From Rhizobium sophorae (lineage in GTDB: Bacteria; Pseudomonadota; Alphaproteobacteria; Rhizobiales; Rhizobiaceae): DNA of 64,000 nucleotides. The position numbers and the translations under genes were made by a program. Below the pieces are notes generated by a model. It saw only the letters and a program-made list of their open reading frames with translations, did not search any database and was not told where the DNA came from. Shown piece after piece: positions 51,561-59,549 of the stretch. The DNA lies in the NCBI RefSeq assembly GCF_013087515.1, contig NZ_JABFCN010000003.1, forward strand, positions 304,131-368,130, in the 5' to 3' direction. Position 1 is the stretch's first letter, and every line of letters starts with the position of its first letter.

Positions 51561-52097
51561 ATGACCGAAACTGTCGACCGATTATTGGACCTCGCCGAGG
51601 CTCGCATGTGCGACGCTGGTTACAGGGGGTTCAGCTTTCGCGGGCTTGCCGCGGAAATTGGTATCAAAAGCGCAAGCGTCCACCATCACTTTCCGACCAA
51701 GGCCGGGATGGCTGCAGCCGTGGCTCGACGCTACGGCGAACGCTTCTTCGAGCTCGTCGGCCGACGTCCTAGAGAAACCGCGGACGAGGTCATTGCGGTC
51801 TATCGGTCGATCTTCCGCAGTGAAATCGAACGCGACGGCCGCATGTGCCTGAACGGCATGCTCGGCGCCGAAGCTGGCGGCTTGCCCGCCGAGGTCCTCG
51901 AAGAGATCGAGACTTATTTCCGCCGATGCATCGACGATCTTTCGAGCCGGATCGGTGGACCGAACGCAGCCGAACGAGCTTTCCACATCATGGCAGCGCT
52001 CGAAGGTGGACTGATCCTCGCTCGCGCATACGGCGACATCAGCGTCTTCGATCATGCGACCGCGAGCCTGACAACTCCCGCGCTCGCAGCAGCGTAG
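51561..52097 (+). CDS. TetR-family regulator, palindrome regulon (paralogue 3)
   Basis: This 178-residue TetR protein is very close in sequence to paralogue 1 (LLDLAEARMCDAGYRGFSFRGLAAEIGIKSASVHHHFPTKAGMAAAVARRYGERFF in the HTH half, and RMCLNGMLGAEAGGL, FRRCIDDLSSRIGG and ALEGGLILARAYGDISVFDHAT in the ligand half). The CLC pair of paralogue 1 is reduced to one Cys here (RMCLN), plus a Cys at CDAG in the HTH region. It is autoregulated by the adjacent palindrome and is followed by the Mug-type glycosylase gene. Confidence 0.87.
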   Translation: MTETVDRLLDLAEARMCDAGYRGFSFRGLAAEIGIKSASVHHHFPTKAGMAAAVARRYGERFFELVGRRPRETADEVIAVYRSIFRSEIERDGRMCLNGMLGAEAGGLPAEVLEEIETYFRRCIDDLSSRIGGPNAAERAFHIMAALEGGLILARAYGDISVFDHATASLTTPALAAA

Positions 52098-52189
52098 ACA
52101 GTCCCGACCACCAGGCTGAACTGGCGGTTCGGCCGGTACGCCACCTGCCTTCCGTGAGCCAATGCCGACGACACCAAGGACGGTTCGAC

Positions 52190-52699
52190 ATGGCCGGCTA
52201 TGACCCTGACATCCTCAAGAAGGGGCTGAAGGTTGTCTTTTGCGGCCTCAATCCGGGCATTAGCACCGAATCGTCCGGCCACAGCTTCTCCACGCCGAGC
52301 AATCGGTTCTGGAACGTGCTCTATCTCGCCGGTTTCACCGACGTGCGCCTGGAGTCGAAGGATGAACCTCGCCTGCTTGCTTACGGATGCGGCCTCACGA
52401 CCGCCGTCCGCCGCCCGACGCAGCGAGCGAGCGAGATTTCGGCTGGTGAGTTTCGAGATGCTCGGGCAGCCCTGGAAGAGCGGATCCGCGACTTCGCGCC
52501 ACGGTCAATCGCATTCCTCGGTAAACGTGCGCTCGCGGAAATGCTGCAGGCGAGCGACGTGGCCTGGGGCCGTCAGCCCTTTGACTTTGGAGGCGTCCCG
52601 GCATGGGTATTGCCAAATCCAAGCGGGCTTAATCGAGGTTTCAGCCTCGACGCGCTTGTCCGAGCGTATGTGACATTTCGCCTAGAAATCGAGCGCTGA
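52190..52699 (+). CDS. mug: mismatch-specific uracil-DNA glycosylase (Mug/TDG-like)
   Basis: This 169-residue UDG-superfamily protein of the MUG/TDG type has VVFCGLNPGISTESSGHSFS (motif GLNPG with catalytic Asn), TPSNRFWNVLYLAGF and the second motif LPNPSGLNRGFSLDAL. It excises uracil, thymine or etheno-adducts (for example ethenocytosine) from mispairs. Ethenoadducts form from reactive aldehydes, which fits the regulon theme. The start at 52190 has AAGGA upstream; the longer frame overlaps TetR 3 and is rejected. It is cotranscribed with TetR 3, 92 bp after it. Confidence 0.88.
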   Translation: MAGYDPDILKKGLKVVFCGLNPGISTESSGHSFSTPSNRFWNVLYLAGFTDVRLESKDEPRLLAYGCGLTTAVRRPTQRASEISAGEFRDARAALEERIRDFAPRSIAFLGKRALAEMLQASDVAWGRQPFDFGGVPAWVLPNPSGLNRGFSLDALVRAYVTFRLEIER

Positions 52700-53309
52700 C
52701 GCGCGCCCGTCCCATCCCGCTGGGCTTCAGTTGGGATTCTCGGGAATGAGGCGTCATGGAATGCCGGGCGACCCTTGTCGTTTGCGGCCGAGGGGCTGGC
52801 ACCCTCATGGTCGACGAAATTGAGGTTCCGAGAAAGTCCATTTTGCCGACGTCGACGGCGTGGTTACGAAGGATCGCGTAGACCATCGCAATGTGAAAGT
52901 AGACATTCGGTATCGTCATCTGGAGAAGGTAGTCCTTGCCGCGGAGAACCTTTCCCGGCGCCCACGACAGACCGACCTGTCGGCCTTCGTTCCCTTGGTA
53001 CTGCTCTTGAGCGACACTTTGCGCAAACTCGATCGTCTTGCGAATGCGAGCGCGCAGCTCCTCGGCTGTCTTCTCATTGTCCTCGTGTCTGGGCGGCCTT
53101 TGTCCTGACAGCCAAGCGGCTCCCGCCTTGACATAATCGCAAGCGCTCTGGACCTGATAGATCAATAGTTTCATGTCCGGCGCGAGGCTGCCGTTCAACA
53201 ACGAACCGACATCGACGTTCTTCGTTTTTGCAAACGCTTCAGCTTTGTCGAGCCCGCCTTCGACTAGCTTTAGCGACTGCGTGCATTGCGGGACAACTTC
53301 ATAATACAT
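52641..53309 (-). CDS. DUF1993-family protein with C-terminal extension
   Basis: The first 165 or so of 222 residues fit the DUF1993 family (DinB-like helical bundle): YYEVVPQCTQSLKLVEGGLDKAEAFAK, LAPDMKLLIYQVQSACDYVKAGAAWLSG and MTIPNVYFHIAMVYAILRNHAVDVGKMDFLG. After FLG the frame runs on for about 55 basic, low-complexity residues and overlaps the 3' end of mug by 59 bp in antisense. The family normally ends near this point, so a small indel may have removed the native stop. The start at 53309 is preferred over the longer frame. It is divergent from the SDR promoter, whose palindromes lie 90-160 bp upstream. Confidence 0.7.
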   Translation of the reverse strand: MYYEVVPQCTQSLKLVEGGLDKAEAFAKTKNVDVGSLLNGSLAPDMKLLIYQVQSACDYVKAGAAWLSGQRPPRHEDNEKTAEELRARIRKTIEFAQSVAQEQYQGNEGRQVGLSWAPGKVLRGKDYLLQMTIPNVYFHIAMVYAILRNHAVDVGKMDFLGTSISSTMRVPAPRPQTTRVARHSMTPHSRESQLKPSGMGRARVSARFLGEMSHTLGQARRG

Positions 53310-53396
53310 CTTCGGACCCTCTGCTCGAACGTTGCCTTCGCGGGTATGATGGAGGCTTTGCGGATAACCCTTCATACAATGCACCCCGATGACTGT

Positions 53397-53469
53397 CTAT
53401 CGATAGATAGGGATTGACCTGATGCTCGTCTCCAGTTATCGAAGAACGCGTCTATCTATCGATAGGTAT
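53397..53469 (+). promoter_or_regulatory. regulon promoter with flanking operators (SDR-ogt operon)
   Basis: CTATCGATAGATAG (53397-53410), GGA, TTGACC (-35, 53414-53419), then CTATCTATCGATAGGTAT (53452-53469). Core centres are 59 bp apart. The SDR ATG lies 20 bp after the second site. It may also affect the divergent DUF1993 gene. Confidence 0.76.
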
Positions 53470-53488
53470 CAATTCAAGGAAAAGGGCT

Positions 53489-54262
53489 ATGCGATTTCAG
53501 GATAAGGTAGCGATCGTCACCGGTGGTAATTCCGGGATGGGGAAGGAAGTGGCGCGACGCTTCGTGGCGGAGGGCGGTCGCGTTGTCGTCAATGGTCGAA
53601 ATGCCGCAAAGACCGAGGCCGCGGCCAAGGACATCGATCCGACAGGAAAGCTTGCGATCGCGCAGGTCGGGGATGTTGCGTCGCCCGCGACCGGTGAGGC
53701 TGCGGTGAAGGGCGCCCTTGATCACTTCGGACGACTGGATGTCCTTTTCAACAACGCGGGAATTTTCACCCCGAAGCCGTTCCTCGAAGTCGATGAGGCC
53801 GAATATGACCGTTTCGCCGACGCCATCCTCAAGGGGAGCTTCTTTGCTGCGCAGGCCGCAGCGAAAGCGATGAAGGCTGCGGGCCGGGGCGGGGCGATCG
53901 TCCAAACTGGCTCAATGTGGGCCCTGCAGGCAATCGGCGCGACACCGTCGGCTGCGTACTCAGCGGCAAAGGCCGGCGTGCATGCGCTGACGAAGAATCT
54001 TGCCATCGAGCTCGCGGCCGACAAGATCCGGGTAAATGCGATCGCTCCAGGCATTATCGAGACGCCCGTTTTCAACACCTTCCTCAGCGAGGAACAAGTC
54101 GCGCAGGTGCTTCCGACCTTCAACGCAATGCACCCTCTCGGTCGCAACGGCCAGCCCGAGGACGCCGCAGAAGCCCTTCTGTTTCTCGCCTCGGACCAGG
54201 CGAAGTGGATCACCGGCGTCGTCCTGTCCGTCGACGGCGGCATTATGGCCGGACGCCAGTAG
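53489..54262 (+). CDS. SDR family oxidoreductase
   Basis: This 257-residue classical SDR has TGGNSGMGKEVARRF, FNNAGIFTPKPF, TGSMWALQAIG, the Tyr-Lys pair in AAYSAAKAGVH, PGIIETPVF and GVVLSVDGGIMAGRQ. It is probably a carbonyl or quinone reductase of the stress regulon. It is the first gene after the double-operator promoter and is followed 85 bp later by the methyltransferase gene ogt. AAGGAAAAGGG precedes the start. Confidence 0.87.
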   Translation: MRFQDKVAIVTGGNSGMGKEVARRFVAEGGRVVVNGRNAAKTEAAAKDIDPTGKLAIAQVGDVASPATGEAAVKGALDHFGRLDVLFNNAGIFTPKPFLEVDEAEYDRFADAILKGSFFAAQAAAKAMKAAGRGGAIVQTGSMWALQAIGATPSAAYSAAKAGVHALTKNLAIELAADKIRVNAIAPGIIETPVFNTFLSEEQVAQVLPTFNAMHPLGRNGQPEDAAEALLFLASDQAKWITGVVLSVDGGIMAGRQ

Positions 54263-54347
54263 ACCAAGCGCTGAGACCTTTGCACATCGAGACGCGAAAA
54301 GTTTTCGCATCTCGGCTATCGCACAGTCATCGTTTTGGAGGACGCAC

Positions 54348-54827
54348 ATGGCTTTCGCGTTCAAGACGGTTGCAACTCCGGTCGGATTGCTCAAGCTCGT
54401 GGCGACCGATGTCGCGCTCGCCGCGATACTCTGGGAGAACGACGATCCGAAGCGCGTGCGTCTCGTACCTCTCGTCGAAGATGTCGACCATCCTGTTTTG
54501 CTGCTAGTCGAGCGCCAGCTACGGGAATATTTCGCCGGCACGCGCAAGGCGTTCGATCTGCCTCTCGACTTCCTTGGGACCTCATTCCAAAAGCGGGTCT
54601 GGTATGAGCTTCTGAATATCCCCTTCGGAGAGACCCGAACCTATAGTGAGATCGCGCATGCGATCGGTAAGCCTCGTGCTTTCCGAGCGGTCGGAGCTGC
54701 AAACGGGAAAAACCCGATCTCGATCGTGGCGCCATGTCACCGCGTGATCGGAAAGGACGGCTCGCTCACGGGGTTTGCCGGTGGTCTTGCTGCCAAGGAG
54801 TGCCTCCTTGGAATCGAAGCCGGATAG
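54348..54827 (+). CDS. ogt: methylated-DNA--protein-cysteine methyltransferase
   Basis: This 159-residue suicide alkyltransferase transfers O6-methyl from guanine to its own Cys. The C-terminal ATase domain is complete: GTSFQKRVWYELLNIPFGETRTYSEIAHAIGKPRAFRAVGAANGKNPISIVAPCHRVIGKDG, with the active PCHRV motif and the Arg finger in FRAVG. The N-terminal part is short, as in Ogt/MGMT. GGAGG lies upstream of the ATG at 54348; the longer frame overlaps the SDR gene and is rejected. It is in the same operon as the SDR gene under the palindrome promoter. Confidence 0.9.
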   Translation: MAFAFKTVATPVGLLKLVATDVALAAILWENDDPKRVRLVPLVEDVDHPVLLLVERQLREYFAGTRKAFDLPLDFLGTSFQKRVWYELLNIPFGETRTYSEIAHAIGKPRAFRAVGAANGKNPISIVAPCHRVIGKDGSLTGFAGGLAAKECLLGIEAG

Positions 54828-54880
54828 TTCGCCCGCCTCGTGGCGAAGCCGGGCTCAACGTCTCGACGCACTCCGTCGCG

Positions 54881-56361
54881 TCAGGCCGCCTTCTCACTCA
54901 CAGTTGAAGAAGCAGCCCAGAGATGTTGGGCCGCATAAGCCCGCCAAGGGTGCCACGCCTCGGCGCGCTCCAGCAACTGAGCCTCAGTCGGCCGCAGGCC
55001 CGTCTCGTCGGCGAGTGCACGCATAAGTCCGACGTCGGCGGCAGGAAAGGCATCGGGCTCACGCATCCCGCGCAGCGCGATGTACTGCGCAGTCCACAGC
55101 CAACGCCAGGCAGAGCCTTCAATCGATCAACCGCCTCCTCCAGGCTTCGGCCCATCCCGAGCAAGTTCGGATCGTTCGTCACCGCGGATGCGAGGCCGCG
55201 TAATGCACGCACGCGGGAAGGCGGCATCCCAAGCGTGAGGTCGTCATTCGCAATCCGCTCGCTCGCGGAAAATGCGTGTGTCAGACGCACGACGCCCGTC
55301 GTCGACGGAGGTGCCGCTTCGCCGTAGCGTTTGACGAGCTTTCTCGCCAGGCCGATGGCTGCCCTCACCGTGATCTGCTGGCCGAGAACTCGCCCGGACT
55401 GCGAGCTCAAACCCATCCCATCCACCAGGTGCATGCAGACCTGGGCGGGCGGCAACCATCGGCGCGAGCATGGCGTCGCGCACCAGGTGCTCGTTGATTG
55501 CCTCAGGATCCGCCGTGAGGTCGAACACACGTCGGAGCCGCGCGATGATGGCGGGCAGCCGTGAAAGCACCGGAAACCTGATATGAGCGATCAGCGCATC
55601 CTCATCGTGTGCTTGCGTGACTTGGACCGAGCCGTTTGCCCCGCCTAGATCGATAACGCGGCTGTAGGCATCGTCCTCGACGAGCTCCATTCCAGGGATA
55701 GCGCGCGCAGCAAGGAAGCTCAGCATCGCCGGCCAGTCATACGGCGCACGGTAGCGAAGCCGCACCGTCACGCAGCCCGCCGCGGCCGGGATCTCGGATC
55801 CCCCTATCCGGCGCAGCGAGCTTGGGCTGCGACCGAACAGCGTCTGGAATGTCTCCATTGAAACCTCGGATGCTGCCGAAGCCTGACGCAAGCGCGGCTT
55901 CGCTCATCGGTAGGTGGGTTTCGTGCAGCAGCTGTTTCGCGAGATGAACGCACCTCGTTTGCGCGACGCCAATTGGCGATGCACCAAGATGCTCGCGAAA
56001 GAGCCGGCGCAGGTGTCGCTCGCCGACCTCGACGCGTTCTGCGAGCGTGGCGACGTCACCGTTTTCGTCGAGGGCGCCATCCTCGATGAGAGCCAGCGCC
56101 CGGTTGACCGTATTGAATGATCCCCGCCAAGCGCCAATGTCCGGCGTCTTCCGGACGGCAACGCAGGCACGGCCGGTAGCCAGCTTCTCCTGCCGCTGCA
56201 GCGGTTGGGTAGAACATCACATTCTGTCGTTTGGGCGTCGTCGCCGGGCAGATCGGCCGGCAGTAGATGCCTGTCGTCTTGACAGCGGTGAAAAAACGGC
56301 CGTCAAAGCGGCGATCGCGGGCACTTATGGCCTCTTAACAAGCATTCTGATCGAGGTCCAT
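54881..56361 (-). pseudogene. Ada-AlkA fusion (adaptive response) pseudogene
   Basis: A single ancestral gene of about 490 codons is readable in pieces. From ATG 56361 come MDLDQNAC, an in-frame TAA (56335-56337, expected Tyr), [18 protein letters not shown] and the zinc/methyl-acceptor motif [10 protein letters not shown]...[11 protein letters not shown]. After a frameshift near 56150 come AraC-type HTH helices (DVATLAERVEVGERHLRRLF). After another near 55860 comes the AlkA N-domain (VRLRYRAPYDWPAMLSFLAAR). Shifts near 55390 and 55090 lead through VLGQQITVRAAIGLA and the HhH-GPD end (REPDAFPAADVGLMRAL) to TGA 54881. This was an Ada regulator joined to an AlkA glycosylase. It is now inactive, while separate intact alkA and ogt genes lie nearby. 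Confidence 0.83.
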
Positions 56362-56548
56362 GAAGGCGACTATGGCGGCTGCCCTCTCTCAAGTCTCGCG
56401 GTTTTCGGACATGTTCGTCTCGCAGACGCACGAGCGGTAAATTACTTTGAGCGTCTTCGCGTGGGCGGTCTAGACTTTTCCTCTACCGGCGTAGATCGGC
56501 CTCGGCGAGCTCAACTTGCTCGCCGATGGCCTACGCTCAGCGGCTGCG

Positions 56549-57295
56549 CTACGAAAAGATCTCCGTGGCCTTCTTCTTCAGCGCGTCCATCGCTTCGATA
56601 AACGGGATAGGCCCGTAGCTAATGCGAGCGACGCCGAGCTTCACGAGCTCGTCGTTGGAAGGCAGCCCGCCCGTGACCATAACATTGATGGGCAGCGTCG
56701 CCTCGCTGGCGATCCTTTTGATCAAGCCTGCATCCGTCAGACCGGGGATGAAGAAACCGGACGCGCCGGCCGCCGCATATGCTTTTTCGCGCCGCAGGGC
56801 GTCTTCGGGATCGGATGCGTTCCCGAAAAATACATCGGTGCGAGCGTTGATGAAGAAGGGGACACCCTTCTGGTCAGCCACACGCCGGATCGCGGCGATA
56901 CGCTTTGCCTGCCGATCAAGATCATAGAGGCCCTTCCCCTTAACCACACGGTCCTCGAAGTTGATGCCGATCACGCCGAGTTCGAGAAGCTTGGAGATGT
57001 TAGACGCGAGCTTGTCATCGTTGTCGCTGTATCCGCCTTCGAAATCCACGGTAACCGGTACGTCGACCGTCGAAGCGATCCTACCGGCGACCTGCTCGGC
57101 AATCGCGATCGGAAGATCCTCACCGTCCTCGTATCCTTGCGCAGCCGCCACAGACCAGCTGCTCGTGGCGATCGCCTTCGCCCCCGCTTCGGCAATCGCC
57201 TTTGCGCTGCCGGCGTCCCACGCATTGAACAGAATCAGCGGGGCGCCTTTGACGTGGAGGGCGGCGAACTCCTTGGCTCTATCGGCTTGGGTCAT
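56549..57295 (-). CDS. isocitrate lyase/PEP mutase family protein
   Basis: This 248-residue (beta/alpha)8 enzyme of the ICL/PEPM superfamily has PLILFNAWDAGSAKAIAEAGAKAIATSSWSVA, the Mg-binding VPVTVDFEGGYSD and GINFEDRV, and FINARTDVFF. The isocitrate-lyase KKCGH loop is absent, so it is more like phosphonomutase, oxaloacetate-hydrolase or carboxy-C-C-lyase members. It is controlled by a minus-strand double-operator promoter upstream and so belongs to the palindrome regulon. AGGAGAAG precedes the ATG. The actual substrate is unknown. Confidence 0.84.
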   Translation of the reverse strand: MTQADRAKEFAALHVKGAPLILFNAWDAGSAKAIAEAGAKAIATSSWSVAAAQGYEDGEDLPIAIAEQVAGRIASTVDVPVTVDFEGGYSDNDDKLASNISKLLELGVIGINFEDRVVKGKGLYDLDRQAKRIAAIRRVADQKGVPFFINARTDVFFGNASDPEDALRREKAYAAAGASGFFIPGLTDAGLIKRIASEATLPINVMVTGGLPSNDELVKLGVARISYGPIPFIEAMDALKKKATEIFS

Positions 57296-57380
57296 TGGTC
57301 TTCTCCTATCTCAACCTGTCGGATCCAGCATCCAAACGCGCATTGCGCGCTTTGAAACCGGATTCGCTACCGTCGCAAAC

Positions 57381-57450
57381 CTATCTATCGATAGATCGTC
57401 GATCTCATTATGTTCGGTAGTTCGCAATGTCAACGTCTATCTATCGATAG
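57381..57450 (-). promoter_or_regulatory. regulon promoter with flanking operators (PEP-mutase-family gene)
   Basis: Read on the minus strand: CTATCGATAGATAG (57450-57437), ACG, TTGACA (-35, 57433-57428), CATAAT (-10, 57412-57407, 15-nt spacer), then a second site (57394-57381). Core centres are 56 bp apart, and the gene start is 86 bp downstream. This is an independent, opposite-strand example of the same plan. Confidence 0.8.
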
Positions 57451-57590
57451 ACCATGAGCGGGGGCCACGCCTGCCGGAAGACAGGAGACTCCGCTGACGA
57501 TCCGTCTAGCGGCTTCGCAGCTGAATCATTTTGTGACATTTGGTCCAAAACGGGTTCTGGCGTAGATATCTAAGTGCGATTCTTCCTCTG

Positions 57591-57618
57591 GTCGCCTTGA
57601 TGGGAGCCGAACCGACGA
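57591..57618 (-). repeat. tRNA T-arm-like dispersed element, copy
   Basis: GTCGCCTTGATGGGAGCCGAACCGACGA resembles four other segments in this window (34155-34182, 58601-58627, 63246-63275, 63541-63570). On the minus strand it reads like the T-loop end of a tRNA. The 57451-57690 gap otherwise holds nothing recognised. Confidence 0.3.
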
Positions 57619-57690
57619 CACGGCATGGCTTCAACACTCGTTTCAGCAAGTTAGAAACGGCTGTAAATGCGCTGAGCTCAAGTCGACAAA

Positions 57691-58490
<800 letters not shown>

Positions 58491-58521
58491 AGAAATCTCC
58501 TGTCTCCACTAACCATGTAGC

Positions 58522-58566
58522 GTAACGACATCATCTTTACAAGCGCCGTAAAGATGATGTCGTTAC
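58522..58566. promoter_or_regulatory. perfect 19-bp inverted repeat, probable TacAT operator
   Basis: GTAACGACATCATCTTTAC (58522-58540) and its exact complement (58548-58566) flank a 7-nt AAGCGCC spacer, 31 bp before the antitoxin ATG. No T-tract follows, so an operator bound by RHH dimers is more likely than a terminator. The arms contain the sub-repeat ATGATGT/ACATCAT. Confidence 0.65.
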
Positions 58567-58600
58567 AAGTCTCGCGTCGTGCTGTTTAATTTTATTGCCG

Positions 58601-58627
58601 GTCTTGAACGGATGCGAACCTTTGACC
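58601..58627 (-). repeat. tRNA T-arm-like dispersed element, copy
   Basis: GTCTTGAACGGATGCGAACC plus TTTGACC resembles the 3' half of a tRNA on the minus strand (GGTCAAAGGTTCGCATCC). It lies between the toxin-antitoxin operator and the amino-acid permease gene. No complete cloverleaf can be built around it. Confidence 0.3.
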
Positions 58628-58784
58628 CGTTATTAGGGGCAGGATTCAACTAAAAATTGTGCACGGTTAAGTCCAGCGTATCGATATGGAGATCGTGCGT
58701 GAAGATGTGCCGTGGATCGACCCACCAGGATTGCCTAGCGACTGCCACAAGCCAGGACCAGCGTAAATTCAAAGGGTATCGGCA

Positions 58785-59459
58785 TCAGCGGCTATTTTGC
58801 AATTTACTACGCTGCTCAACATAAGTGACCAGCCGGACCATCGGCCAGAGAAACGCAAGGTAGATTAGAGCCGCGCCAATCAGAGGCGTGGGGCTGGCAA
58901 AGAATGCCTGGGCGTCATTGGCCTCCTTCAACAGTTCTGGCAGGGCTACCGCGGAAGCAAGCGACGTGTCCTTGAACATCGAGACGCAGTTGCTCGTCAT
59001 CGGCGGGATGACGAGCTTGATCGCCTGCGGCAAAACAATTTTTCGAAGTGTCGTGATGAAGGACAGGCCGAGTGCATGCGCGGCCTCGAACTGCCCCTTG
59101 GGTATGCTCTCGATTCCGCTGCGAAAAACCTCCGCCGAATAGGCCGACATGACAAGGGAGAAAGCGAGCGTCGCCGAAACCCACGCCGACAGGCGTATAC
59201 CGACAAATGGCAATGCGAAGTAGATCAGGATCAGGACGACCAGCAAAGGCACCGCTCGGAAAATGTCGATAAAGGCAATGGTGAGCCAGCGGACCGGCCG
59301 CGGAGCGTAGAGCCGCAGGAGACTGATGACGACGCCCGCGGGAATGCCGAAGCAAATAGCCAGAACCCCCAGCAGCAGAGTGTTAATGACACCGCGAAGC
59401 AGTGCTGGGAATACCCCGACGAAGACGTCGACGTTGAAGAATGTATCAATGAGGGTCAT
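58785..59459 (-). CDS. polar amino acid ABC transporter permease
   Basis: This 224-residue HisM/GlnP-type permease has about five hydrophobic helices. Visible are PALLRGVINTLLLGVLAICFG, the EAA-type loop AYSAEVFRSGIESIPKGQFEAAHALGLSFITTLRKIVLPQA (only its core quoted by the family: EAAHALGLS) and PPMTSNCVSMFKDTSLASAVALPELL. It should pair with the binding protein at 59550-60347. No matching ATPase gene occurs in the window. The 58567-58784 gap contains only a tRNA-like relic. Confidence 0.88.
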   Translation of the reverse strand: MTLIDTFFNVDVFVGVFPALLRGVINTLLLGVLAICFGIPAGVVISLLRLYAPRPVRWLTIAFIDIFRAVPLLVVLILIYFALPFVGIRLSAWVSATLAFSLVMSAYSAEVFRSGIESIPKGQFEAAHALGLSFITTLRKIVLPQAIKLVIPPMTSNCVSMFKDTSLASAVALPELLKEANDAQAFFASPTPLIGAALIYLAFLWPMVRLVTYVEQRSKLQNSR

Positions 59460-59549
59460 AGGCGTCCGGAAGAAGTCAGAGTCTCGGAATCGAGCCGATG
59501 GAGCGAACCTCCACCGGCCCGATCGGCATCGGGCTCATGCCTGCCGTTT

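Noticed and set aside
51845..52699. 284-residue version of the Mug gene
   Set aside because: The first 115 residues overlap TetR 3 out of frame. The family begins at the ATG at 52190, which has a ribosome site.
35764..57450. CRISPR array interpretation of the repeated palindrome
   Set aside because: The repeats are 14-18 bp, spaced irregularly over 22 kb and always near promoters. There are no regular spacers or cas genes.
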